Shown here in pieces: positions 1-11,775 of a stretch of DNA of 64,000 nt (the first letter of the stretch is position 1; each line of letters opens with the position of its first letter). A program made the translations under genes and the position numbers. The DNA comes from Sisyra terminalis (taxonomy: Eukaryota; Arthropoda; Insecta; Neuroptera; Sisyridae): assembly GCA_958496175.1 (NCBI GenBank), contig OY292277.1, forward strand, positions 1,550,001-1,614,000, given 5' to 3'. Below the pieces are notes generated by a model that saw nothing but the letters and a program-made list of their open reading frames with translations, made no database searches and was not told where the DNA came from.

Positions 1-300
1 CGGAAAATGTCACATCAATTCACGGCTCTAAAACCTCCAGGTATAAATTTCTGGCAAACTATCCCGGTACATTAATGTTTCTTTTTTTGAGAACGTGGAG
101 AAAGATTCAAGCATGAATATTCAATTAGACTATAGCAAAAGAAAACATCCCTTATATCCGGTTTTTCCCTATTTAAATTGGCCTTGTTTTAGCTTTGAAA
201 TGGAATTGTGGACGTCCTGTTACCCACAGGAAGAAAATTTCTTTCCATTGTTATTTATTAGATAGCTTAAATCTACAAACATTGATATAACAAGGCCTAA

Positions 301-594
301 ATTCATTTTCTAAATTATTTCTATTTTCAAACAATTCTAATTTGTTGGCAATTCGAATTGTTTAGAATTTTGAATTAAGACAACGCCACAATGTGTTTCG
401 AATTTAGTTGGAAGCTATGAGTACATCCACCTGACTCACAGGTGGCACTAAAAACTTAAGGTGGTTAAGTGACATTACATGTCAAGAGTTCACACGTTCT
501 AGCATAGATGGAAAGACAGCAGATGTCAATTTGACAACTAACTTTTGATAGTATTTCAAATTTTAATTGTATATAATATTAAAATTTAATTGTA
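301..594 (+). repeat. Hairpin-rich insert, copy 1 (294-bp core)
   Basis: Non-satellite sequence lying between two partial monomers. The left monomer is lost shortly after aacaaggccta (about 300), and the right one resumes at tttcttctcattg (595 on), so the distance between flanking gtgg/gagg landmarks is 697 bp (208 to 905). The core contains serial inverted repeats: aattctaa/ttagaatt (333-340, 362-369) enclosing caattcgaattg (349-360); ccacctg/caggtgg with a 5-base loop (427-445); acttaa/ttaagt (454-470); gacat/atgtc (471-483); tgtcaa/ttgaca (524-536); aaattttaat/attaaaattt (558-587). tttaattgtat is also directly repeated (562-572, 585-595). No open frame, terminal inverted repeat or target duplication was found. 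It could be a degenerate non-autonomous transposon or a captured array-edge fragment; I do not recognise the family. Confidence 0.9.
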
Positions 595-3127
595 TTTCTT
601 CTCATTGTAAATCACTAAAAAGCCTTAAATCTAAAAACGTTGAGAAAACAAGGCCTTATATTGAAAAAACACCCTTTTAAACGGCCTTATTTCTGACGGA
701 AAATGTCACATCAATTTACGGCTCTAAAACTTCCCGGTTTAAATTCCCGGCAAACTATCCCGATATATTAATGTTACTTTTTTTGAGAACTTGGAGAAAG
801 ATTCAAAAATTAATATTCAATCAGACTATAGCAAAAAAAAACCATCCCTTATATCCGGTGTTTGCTAATTTGAATTGGCCTTGTTTAAACTTTGAAATGG
901 AATTGAGGACGTCCTGTTACCCACAGGAAGAAAATTTCTTCAAATTGTAATTCACTTAAACGTCCCTAATCTTAATTTCTTGAGAAAACTAGGCCTTATT
1001 TTGAAAAATCTGTCATTAAACAGGCCTTATTTCAGACGGAAAATGTCACATCTATTTAAGGCTCTAAAACTTCCCGGTTTAAATTCCCGGCAAACTATCC
1101 CGATACATTTATGTTTCTTTTTTTGAGAACGTGGGAAAAGATTCAAACATTAATATTCAATCAGACTATAGCAAAAGAAAACATCCCTTATATCCTGTTT
1201 TTCCCAATTTAAATTGGCATTGTTTTAGCTTTGAAATGGAATTGTGGACGTCCTCTTACCCACAGGAAGAAAATTTCTTCAAATTGTAATTCACTTAAAC
1301 GTCCCTAATCTTAATTTCTTGAGAAAACTAGGCCTTATTTTGAAAAATCTGTCATTAAACAGGCCTTATTTCAGACGGAAAATGTCACATTAATTTACGG
1401 CTCTAAAACTACCAGGTTTGAACTCCTGGCAAACTATCCCGATACATTAATGTTTCTTTTTTTGAGAACTTGGAGAAAGATTCAAACATTAATATTCAAT
1501 CAGACTATAGCAAAAAAAACCATCCCTTAAATCCGGTTTTTCCCAATTTAAATTGGCCTTGTTTAAACTTTTGAAATGGAATTGTGGACGTCCTGTTACC
1601 CACAGGAAGAAAATTTCTTCAAATTGTAATTCACTTAAACGTCCCTAATCTTAATTTCTTGCGAAAACTAGGCCTTATTTTGAAAAATCTGTCATTAAAC
1701 AGGCCTTATTTAAGACGGAAAATGTCATATCCATTTACGGCTCTAAAACTTCCCGGTTTAAACTCCCGGCAAACTATCCCGATACATTAATGTTTCTTTT
1801 TTTGAGAGCTTGGAGAAAGATTCAAGCATTAATATTCAATTAAACTATAGCAAAAGAAACCATCCCTTATATCCGGTTTTTTCCAATTTAAATTGTCCTT
1901 GTTTTAGCTTTAAAATGGAGTTGTGGACGTCCTGTTACCCACAGGATGAAAATTTCTTCAAATTGTAATTCACTTAAACGTCCCTAATCTTAATTTCTTG
2001 AGAAAACTAGGCCTTATTTTGAAAAATCGGCCATTAAACTGGCCTTATTTCAGACGGAAAATGTCACATCAATTTACGGCTCTAAAACCTCCAGGTTTAA
2101 ATTCCTGGCAAACTATCCTGATACATTAATGTTTCTTTTTTTGAGAACTTGGAGAAAGATTCAAGCATTAATATTCAGTTAAACTATAGCAAAAGAAACC
2201 ATCCCTTATATCCTGTTTTTTCCAATTTAAATTGTCCTTGTTTTAGCTTTAAAATGGAGTTGTGGACGTCCTGTTACCCACAGGAAGAAAATTTCTTCTA
2301 ATTGTAATTCACTTAAACGTCCATAATCTTAATTTCTTGAGAAAACTAGGCCTTATTTTGAAAAATCTGTCATTAAACAGGCCTTATTTCAGACGGAAAA
2401 TGTCACATTAATTTACGGCTCTAAAACTACCAGGTTTGAACTCCTGGCAAACTATCCCGATACATTAATGTTTCTTTTTTTGAGAACTTGGAGAAAGATT
2501 CAAACATTAATATTCAATCAGACTATAGCAAAAAAAACCATCCCTTTGATCCGGTTTTTCCCAATTTAAATTGGCCTTGTTTAAACTTTTGAAATGGAAT
2601 TGTGGACGTCCTGTTACCCACAGGAAGAAAATTTCTTCAAATTGTAATTCACTTAAACGTCCCTAATCTTAATTTCTTGCGAAAACTAGGCCTTATTTTG
2701 AAAAATCTGTCATTAAACAGGCCTTATTTCAGACGGAAAATGTCACATCAATTTACGGCTCTAAAACCTCCAGGTTTAAATTCCTGGCAAACTATCCTGA
2801 TACATTAATGTTTCTTTTTTTGAGAACTTGGAGAAAGATTCAAACATTAATATTCAATCAGACTATAGCAAAAGAAAACATCCCTTATATCCGGTTTTTT
2901 CCAATTTAAATTGTCCTTGTTTTAGCTTTAAAATGGAATTGTGGACGTCCTGTTACCCACAGGAAGAAAATTTCTTCAAATTGTAATTCACTTAAACGTC
3001 CCTAATCTTAATTTCTTGCGAAAACTAGGCCTTATTTTGAAAAATCTGTCATTAAACAGGCCTTATTTAAGACGGAAAATGTCATATCCATTTACGGCTC
3101 TAAAACTTCCCGGTTTAAACTCCCGGC

Positions 3128-6100
3128 AAACTATCCCGATACATTAATGTTTCTTTTTTTGAGAGCTTGGAGAAAGATTCAAGCATTAATATTCAATTAA
3201 ACTATAGCAAAAGAAACCATCCCTTATATCCGGTTTTTTCCAATTTAAATTGTCCTTGTTTTAGCTTTAAAATGGAGTTGTGGACGTCCTGTTACCCACA
3301 GGATGAAAATTTCTTCAAATTGTAATTCACTTAAACGTCCCTAATCTTAATTTCTTGAGAAAACTAGGCCTTATTTTGAAAAATCGGCCATTAAACTGGC
3401 CTTATTTCAGACGGAAAATGTCACATCAATTTACGGCTCTAAAACCTCCAGGTTTAAATTCCTGGCAAACTATCCTGATACATTAATGTTTCTTTTTTTG
3501 AGAACTTGGAGAAAGATTCAAGCATTAATATTCAGTTAAACTATAGCAAAAGAAACCATCCCTTATATCCGGTTTTTTCCAATTTAAATTGTCCTTGTTT
3601 TAGCTTTAAAATGGAGTTGTGGACGTCCTGTTACCCACAGGAAGAAAATTTCTTCTAATTGTAATTCACTTAAACGTCCATAATCTTAATTTCTTGAGAA
3701 AACTAGGCCTTATTTTGAAAAATCTGTCATTAAACAGGCCTTATTTCAGACGGAAAATGTCACATTAATTTACGGCTCTAAAACTACCAGGTTTGAACTC
3801 CTGGCAAACTATCCCGATACATTAATGTTTCTTTTTTTGAGAACTTGGAGAAAGATTCAAACATTAATATTCAATCAGACTATAGCAAAAAAAACCATCC
3901 CTTTGATCCGGTTTTTCCCAATTTAAATTGGCCTTGTTTAAACTTTTGAAATGGAATTGTGGACGTCCTGTTACCCACAGGAAGAAAATTTCTTCAAATT
4001 GTAATTCACTTAAACGTCCCTAATCTTAATTTCTTGAGAAAACTAGGCCTTATTTTGAAAAATCGGCCATTAAACTGGCCTTATTTCAGACGGAAAATGT
4101 CACATCAATTTACGGCTCTAAAACCTCCAGGTTTAAATTCCAGGCAAACTATCCTGATACATTAATGTTTCTTTTTTTGAGAACTTGGAGAAAGATTCAA
4201 ACATTAATATTCAATCAGACTATAGCAAAAAAAACCATCCCTTAAATCCGGTTTTTCCCAATTTAAATTGGCCTTGTTTAAACTTTTGAAATGGAATTGT
4301 GGACGTCCTGTTACCCACAGGAAGAAAATTTCTTCAAATTGTAATTCACTTAAACGTCCCTAATCTTAATTTCTTGCGAAAACTAGGCCTTATTTTGAAA
4401 AATCTGTCATTAAACAGGCCTTATTTAAGACGAAAAATGTCATATCCATTTACGGCTCTAAAACTTCCCGGTTTAAACTCCCGGCAAACTATCCCGATAC
4501 ATTAATGTTTCTTTTTTTGAGAGCTTGGAGAAAGATTCAAGCATTAATATTCAATTAAACTATAGCAAAAGAAACCATCCCTTATATCCGGTTTTTTCCA
4601 ATTTAAATTGTCCTTGTTTTAGCTTTAAAATGGAGTTGTGGACGTCCTGTTACCCACAGGATGAAAATTTCTTCAAATTGTAATTCACTTAAACGTCCCT
4701 AATCTTAATTTCTTGAGAAAACTAGGCCTTATTTTGAAAAATCGGCCATTAAACTGGCCTTATTTCAGACGGAAAATGTCACATCAATTTACGGCTCTAA
4801 AACCTCCAGGTTTAAATTCCTGGCAAACTATCCTGATACATTAATGTTTCTTTTTTTGAGAACTTGGAGAAAGATTCAAACATTAATATTCAGTTAAACT
4901 ATAGCAAAAGAAACCATCCCTTATATCCGGTTTTTTCCAATTTAAATTGTCCTTGTTTTAGCTTTAAAATGGAGTTGTGGACGTCCTGTTACCCACAGGA
5001 AGAAAATTTCTTCTAATTGTAATTCACTTAAACGTCCATAATCTTAATTTCTTGAGAAAACTAGGCCTTATTTTGAAAAATCTGTCATTAAACTGGCCTT
5101 ATTTCAGACGGAAAATGTCACATCAATTTACGGCTCTAAAACTTCCCGGCTTAAATTCCCGGCAAACTATCTCGATACATTAATGTTTCTTTTTTTGAGA
5201 GCTTGGAAAAAGATTCAAGCATTAATATTCAATTAAACTATAGCAAATGAAACCATCCCTTATATCCGGTTTTTTCCAATTTAAATTGTCCTTGTTTTTG
5301 CTTTAAAATGGAGTTGTGGACGTCCTGTTACCCACAGGCAGAAAATTTCTTCCGATTGTAATTCACTTAAACGTCCCCAATCTTAATTTCTTGAGAAAAC
5401 TAGGCCTTATTTTGAAAAATCGGCCATTAAACTGGCCTTATTTCAGACGGAAAATGTCATATCAATTTACGGCTCTTAACTTCCCGGTTTAAATTCCCGG
5501 CAAACTATCCCGATAAATTAATGTTTCTTTTTTTGAGAACGTGGAGAAAGATTCAAACATTAATATTCAATCAGACTATAGCAAAAGAAAACATCCCTTA
5601 TATCCGGTTTTTCCCAATTTAAATTGGCCTTGTATTAGCTTTGAAATGGAATTGTGGACGTCCTGTTACCCACAGGAAGAAAATTTCTTCAAATTGTAAT
5701 TCACTTAAACGTCCCTAATCTTAATTTTGTGAGAAAACTAGGCCTTATTTTGAAAAATCGGCCATTAAACTGGCCTTATTTCAGACGGAAAATGTCACAT
5801 CAATTTACGGCTCTAAAACTTCCCGGTTTAAATTCCCGGCAAACTATCCCGACAAATTAATGTTTCTTTTTTTGAGAACGTGGAGAAAGATTCAAACATT
5901 AATATTCAATCAGACTATAGCAAAAAAAAACCATCCCTTATATCCGGTTTTTCCCAATTTAAATTGGCCTTGTTTTAACTTTGAAATGGAATTGTGGACG
6001 TCCTGTTACCCACAGGAAGAAAATTTCTTCAAATTGTAATTCACTTAAACGTCCCTAATCTTAATTTCTTGAGAAAACTAGGCCTTATTTTGAAAAATCG

Positions 6101-6180
6101 GCCATTAAACTGGCCTTATTTCAGACGGAAAATGTCATATCAATTTACGGCTCTTAAACTTCCCGGTTTAAATTCCCGGC
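3128..6180 (+). repeat. 3053-bp tandem duplication, first copy (9 monomers)
   Basis: Matches 6181 onward at offset 3053 up to about 4200, and at offset 3392 from about 3959 to 6190. The shift from 3053 to 3392 equals one monomer. Shared private variants include ggtttaaattccaggc (4131, 7184 and again in the extra monomer), gacgaaaaatgtc (4430, 7822), ggcttaaattcccgg and tgtgagaaaac (5730, 9122). Boundaries are approximate to tens of bases because the flanking monomers are themselves similar. Confidence 0.8.
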
Positions 6181-9100
6181 AAACTATCCCGATACATTAA
6201 TGTTTCTTTTTTTGAGAGCTTGGAGAAAGATTCAAGCATTAATATTCAATTAAACTATAGCAAAAGAAACCATCCCTTATATCCGGTTTTTTCCAATTTA
6301 AATTGTCCTTGTTTTAGCTTTAAAATGGAGTTGTGGACGTCCTGTTACCCACAGGATGAAAATTTCTTCAAATTGTAATTCACTTAAACGTCCCTAATCT
6401 TAATTTCTTGAGAAAACTAGGCCTTATTTTGAAAAATCGGCCATTAAACTGGCCTTATTTCAGACGGAAAATGTCACATCAATTTACGGCTCTAAAACCT
6501 CCAGGTTTAAATTCCTGGCAAACTATCCTGATACATTAATGTTTCTTTTTTTGAGAACTTGGAGAAAGATTCAAGCATTAATATTCAGTTAAACTATAGC
6601 AAAAGAAACCATCCCTTATATCCGGTTTTTTCCAATTTAAATTGTCCTTGTTTTAGCTTTAAAATGGAGTTGTGGACGTCCTGTTACCCACAGGAAGAAA
6701 ATTTCTTCTAATTGTAATTCACTTAAACGTCCATAATCTTAATTTCTTGAGAAAACTAGGCCTTATTTTGAAAAATCTGTCATTAAACAGGCCTTATTTC
6801 AGACGGAAAATGTCACATTAATTTACGGCTCTAAAACTACCAGGTTTGAACTCCTGGCAAACTATCCCGATACATTAATGTTTCTTTTTTTGAGAACTTG
6901 GAGAAAGATTCAAACATTAATATTCAATCAGACTATAGCAAAAAAAACCATCCCTTTGATCCGGTTTTTCCCAATTTAAATTGGCCTTGTTTAAACTTTT
7001 GAAATGGAATTGTGGACGTCCTGTTACCCACAGGAAGAAAATTTCTTCAAATTGTAATTCACTTAAACGTCCCTAATCTTAATTTCTTGAGAAAACTAGG
7101 CCTTATTTTGAAAAATCGGCCATTAAACTGGCCTTATTTCAGACGGAAAATGTCACATCAATTTACGGCTCTAAAACCTCCAGGTTTAAATTCCAGGCAA
7201 ACTATCCTGATACATTAATGTTTCTTTTTTTGAGAACTTGGAGAAAGATTCAAACATTAATATTCAATCAGACTATAGCAAAAGAAAACATCCCTTATAT
7301 CCGGTTTTTTCCAATTTAAATTGTCCTTGTTTTAGCTTTAAAATGGAGTTGTGGACGTCCTGTTACCCACAGGAAGAAAATTTCTTCAAATTGTAATTCA
7401 CTTAAACGTCCCTAATCTTAATTTCTTGAGAAAACTAGGCCTTATTTTGAAAAATCGGCCATTAAACTGGCCTTATTTCAGACGGAAAATGTCACATCAA
7501 TTTACGGCTCTAAAACCTCCAGGTTTAAATTCCAGGCAAACTATCCTGATACATTAATGTTTCTTTTTTTGAGAACTTGGAGAAAGATTCAAACATTAAT
7601 ATTCAATCAGACTATAGCAAAAAAAACCATCCCTTAAATCCGGTTTTTCCCAATTTAAATTGGCCTTGTTTAAACTTTTGAAATGGAATTGTGGACGTCC
7701 TGTTACCCACAGGAAGAAAATTTCTTCAAATTGTAATTCACTTAAACGTCCCTAATCTTAATTTCTTGCGAAAACTAGGCCTTATTTTGAAAAATCTGTC
7801 ATTAAACAGGCCTTATTTAAGACGAAAAATGTCATATCCATTTACGGCTCTAAAACTTCCCGGTTTAAACTCCCGGCAAACTATCCCGATACATTAATGT
7901 TTCTTTTTTTGAGAGCTTGGAGAAAGATTCAAGCATTAATATTCAATTAAACTATAGCAAAAGAAACCATCCCTTATATCCGGTTTTTTCCAATTTAAAT
8001 TGTCCTTGTTTTAGCTTTAAAATGGAGTTGTGGACGTCCTGTTACCCACAGGATGAAAATTTCTTCAAATTGTAATTCACTTAAACGTCCCTAATCTTAA
8101 TTTCTTGAGAAAACTAGGCCTTATTTTGAAAAATCGGCCATTAAACTGGCCTTATTTCAGACGGAAAATGTCACATCAATTTACGGCTCTAAAACCTCCA
8201 GGTTTAAATTCCTGGCAAACTATCCTGATACATTAATGTTTCTTTTTTTGAGAACTTGGAGAAAGATTCAAACATTAATATTCAGTTAAACTATAGCAAA
8301 AGAAACCATCCCTTATATCCGGTTTTTTCCAATTTAAATTGTCCTTGTTTTAGCTTTAAAATGGAGTTGTGGACGTCCTGTTACCCACAGGAAGAAAATT
8401 TCTTCTAATTGTAATTCACTTAAACGTCCATAATCTTAATTTCTTGAGAAAACTAGGCCTTATTTTGAAAAATCTGTCATTAAACTGGCCTTATTTCAGA
8501 CGGAAAATGTCACATCAATTTACGGCTCTAAAACTTCCCGGCTTAAATTCCCGGCAAACTATCTCGATACATTAATGTTTCTTTTTTTGAGAGCTTGGAA
8601 AAAGATTCAAGCATTAATATTCAATTAAACTATAGCAAATGAAACCATCCCTTATATCCGGTTTTTTCCAATTTAAATTGTCCTTGTTTTTGCTTTAAAA
8701 TGGAGTTGTGGACGTCCTGTTACCCACAGGCAGAAAATTTCTTCCGATTGTAATTCACTTAAACGTCCCCAATCTTAATTTCTTGAGAAAACTAGGCCTT
8801 ATTTTGAAAAATCGGCCATTAAACTGGCCTTATTTCAGACGGAAAATGTCATATCAATTTACGGCTCTTAACTTCCCGGTTTAAATTCCCGGCAAACTAT
8901 CCCGATAAATTAATGTTTCTTTTTTTGAGAACGTGGAGAAAGATTCAAACATTAATATTCAATCAGACTATAGCAAAAGAAAACATCCCTTATATCCGGT
9001 TTTTCCCAATTTAAATTGGCCTTGTATTAGCTTTGAAATGGAATTGTGGACGTCCTGTTACCCACAGGAAGAAAATTTCTTCAAATTGTAATTCACTTAA

Positions 9101-9573
9101 ACGTCCCTAATCTTAATTTTGTGAGAAAACTAGGCCTTATTTTGAAAAATCGGCCATTAAACTGGCCTTATTTCAGACGGAAAATGTCACATCAATTTAC
9201 GGCTCTAAAACTTCCCGGTTTAAATTCCCGGCAAACTATCCCGACAAATTAATGTTTCTTTTTTTGAGAACGTGGAGAAAGATTCAAACATTAATATTCA
9301 ATCAGACTATAGCAAAAAAAAACCATCCCTTATATCCGGTTTTTCCCAATTTAAATTGGCCTTGTTTTAACTTTGAAATGGAATTGTGGACGTCCTGTTA
9401 CCCACAGGAAGAAAATTTCTTCAAATTGTAATTCACTTAAACGTCCCTAATCTTAATTTCTTGAGAAAACTAGGCCTTATTTTGAAAAATCGGCCATTAA
9501 ACTGGCCTTATTTCAGACGGAAAATGTCATATCAATTTACGGCTCTTAAACTTCCCGGTTTAAATTCCCGGCA
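6181..9573 (+). repeat. 3053-bp tandem duplication, second copy with one extra monomer
   Basis: Second copy of the 3128-6180 block, lengthened by one monomer so the total is 10 units. The added unit is around 7219-7557: the monomers at 7012 and 7351 have the same 3' part, including the uncommon ttccaggcaaactatcctg. This looks like in-phase unequal exchange after the block duplication. Confidence 0.78.
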
Positions 9574-9721
9574 AACTATCCCGATAAATTAATGTTTTTT
9601 TTTGAGAACGTGGAGAAAGATTCAAACATTAATATTCAATCAGATTATAGCAAAAGAAAACATCCCTTATATCCGGTTTTCCCAATTTAAATTGGCCTTG
9701 TTTTAGATTTGAAATTGAATT

Positions 9722-10062
9722 GTGGTCGTCCTGTTACCCACAGGAAGAAAATTTCTTCAAATTGTAATTCACTTAAACGTCCCTTATCTTAATTTCTTGA
9801 GAAAACTAAGCCTTATTTTGAAAAATCGGCCATTAAACTGGCCTTATTTCAGACGGAAAATGTCACATCAATTCACGGCTCTAAAACCTCCAGGTATAAA
9901 TTTCTGGCAAACTATCCCGGTACATTAATGTTTCTTTTTTTGAGAACGTGGAGAAAGATTCAAGCATGAATATTCAATTAGACTATAGCAAAAGAAAACA
10001 TCCCTTATATCCGGTTTTTCCCTATTTAAATTGGCCTTGTTTTAGCTTTGAAATGGAATTGT
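9722..10062 (+). repeat. gtggtcgtcc marker monomer upstream of the insert
   Basis: A satellite subtype with gtggtcgtcc in place of gtggacgtcc and gaaattgaatt in place of gaaatggaatt. It is found at 9722, 15505, 24335, 47088 and 50497, always one or two monomers before an insert copy. The spacing from the previous landmark is 336 bp (9386 to 9722) because the preceding monomer has a shortened T-run (no C in tttctttt) and a shortened C/T-run (ggttttccc). Its exclusive linkage to the insert shows that insert and flank moved together. Confidence 0.85.
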
Positions 10063-10153
10063 GGACGTCCTGTTACCCACAGGAAGAAAATTTCTTTCCA
10101 TTGTTATTTATTAGATAGCTTAAATCTACAAACATTGATATAACAAGGCCTAA

Positions 10154-10447
10154 ATTCATTTTCTAAATTATTTCTATTTTCAAACAATTCTAATTTGTTG
10201 GCAATTCGAATTGTTTAGAATTTTGAATTAAGACAACGCCACAATGTGTTTCGAATTTAGTTGGAAGCTATGAGTACATCCACCTGACTCACAGGTGGCA
10301 CTAAAAACTTAAGGTGGTTAAGTGACATTACATGTCAAGAGTTCACACGTTCTAGCATAGATGGAAAGACAGCAGATGTCAATTTGACAACTAACTTTTG
10401 ATAGTATTTCAAATTTTAATTGTATATAATATTAAAATTTAATTGTA
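10154..10447 (+). repeat. Hairpin-rich insert, copy 2
   Basis: Same sequence as the insert at 301-594, offset exactly 9853 bp, with the same junctions to satellite on both sides. The match extends beyond the insert: the first ~1.2 kb of the window is repeated at 9854-11100, so the insert travelled as part of a larger satellite block. It is preceded by the distinctive gtggtcgtcc monomer at 9722 and followed by the gaggacgtcc monomer near 10758. Confidence 0.92.
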
Positions 10448-11436
10448 TTTCTTCTCATTGTAAATCACTAAAAAGCCTTAAATCTAAAAACGTTGAGAAA
10501 ACAAGGCCTTATATTGAAAAAACACCCTTTTAAACGGCCTTATTTCTGACGGAAAATGTCACATCAATTTACGGCTCTAAAACTTCCCGGTTTAAATTCC
10601 CGGCAAACTATCCCGATATATTAATGTTACTTTTTTTGAGAACTTGGAGAAAGATTCAAAAATTAATATTCAATCAGACTATAGCAAAAAAAAACCATCC
10701 CTTATATCCGGTGTTTGCTAATTTGAATTGGCCTTGTTTAAACTTTGAAATGGAATTGAGGACGTCCTGTTACCCACAGGAAGAAAATTTCTTCAAATTG
10801 TAATTCACTTAAACGTCCCTAATCTTAATTTCTTGAGAAAACTAGGCCTTATTTTGAAAAATCTGTCATTAAACAGGCCTTATTTCAGACGGAAAATGTC
10901 ACATCTATTTAAGGCTCTAAAACTTCCCGGTTTAAATTCCCGGCAAACTATCCCGATACATTTATGTTTCTTTTTTTGAGAACGCGGGAAAAGATTCAAA
11001 CATTAATATTCAATCAGACTATAGCAAAAGAAAACATCCCTTATATCCTGTTTTTCCCAATTTAAATTGGCATTGTTTTAGCTTTGAAATGGAATTGTGG
11101 ACGTCCTCTTACCCACAGGAAGAAAATTTCTTCAAATTGTAATTCACTTAAACGTCCCTTATCTTAATTTCTTGAGAAAACTAGGTCTTATTTTGAAAAA
11201 TCTGTCATTAAACAGGCCTTATTTCAGACGGAAAATGTTTCATCTATTTAAGGCTCTAAAACTTCCCGGTTTAAATTTCGGGCAAACTATCCCGATACAT
11301 TAATGTTTCTTTTTTTGAGAACGTGGAAAAAGATTCAAACATTAATATTCAATCAGACTATAGCAAAAAAAACCATCCCTTATATCCGGTTTTTCCCAAT
11401 TTAAATTGGCCTTGTTTAAACTTTTGAAATGGAATT

Positions 11437-11775
11437 GTGGACGTCCTGTTACCCACAGGAAGAAAATTTCTTCAAATTGTAATTCACTTAAACGTCCCTA
11501 ATCTTAATTTCTTGAGAAAACTAGGCCTTATTTTGAAAAATCTGTCATTAAACAGGCCTTATTTAAGACGGAAAATGTCATATCCATTTACGGCTCTAAA
11601 ACTTCCCGGTTTAAACTCCCGGCAAACTATCCCGATACATTAATGTTTCTTTTTTTGAGAGCTTGGAGAAAGATTCAAGCATTAATATTCAATTAAACTA
11701 TAGCAAAAGAAACCATCCCTTATATCCGGTTTTTTCCAATTTAAATTGTCCTTGTTTTAGCTTTAAAATGGAGTT
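11437..11775 (+). repeat. Reference satellite monomer (339 bp) with internal landmarks
   Basis: A representative monomer, phased arbitrarily at gtggacgtcc. It is unusually rich in short symmetric elements: cctgt/acagg stem (11445-11459), gaagaaa/tttcttc around one A (11459-11473), ctgt/acag stem (11542-11555), a cccgg...cccgg element near 11605, the palindrome acattaatgt (11637-11646) and the palindrome caatttaaattg (11737-11748; 14 bp, ccaatttaaattgg, in other subtypes). The motif aggccttattt occurs twice 31 bp apart (11523 and 11554), followed each time by a similar aaaat-tgtc tract, suggesting an old internal duplication. No CENP-B box consensus is seen. Many monomers carry a GTTTAAAC and a GACGTC hexamer, which would give restriction ladders. 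Confidence 0.95.

Noticed and set aside
301..594. Classic DNA transposon with terminal inverted repeats
   Set aside because: The inverted repeats are internal and serial. The core ends do not pair and no short target duplication brackets it.
1584..1790. Recurrent 68-codon open frame in dozens of monomers, beginning VDVLLPTGRKF (read as Met from GTG)
   Set aside because: It starts at GTG, not ATG; many monomers break it (for example gga tga in the gatgaaaatttc subtype); variation is not codon-like; the frame is a by-product of a homogenised repeat.
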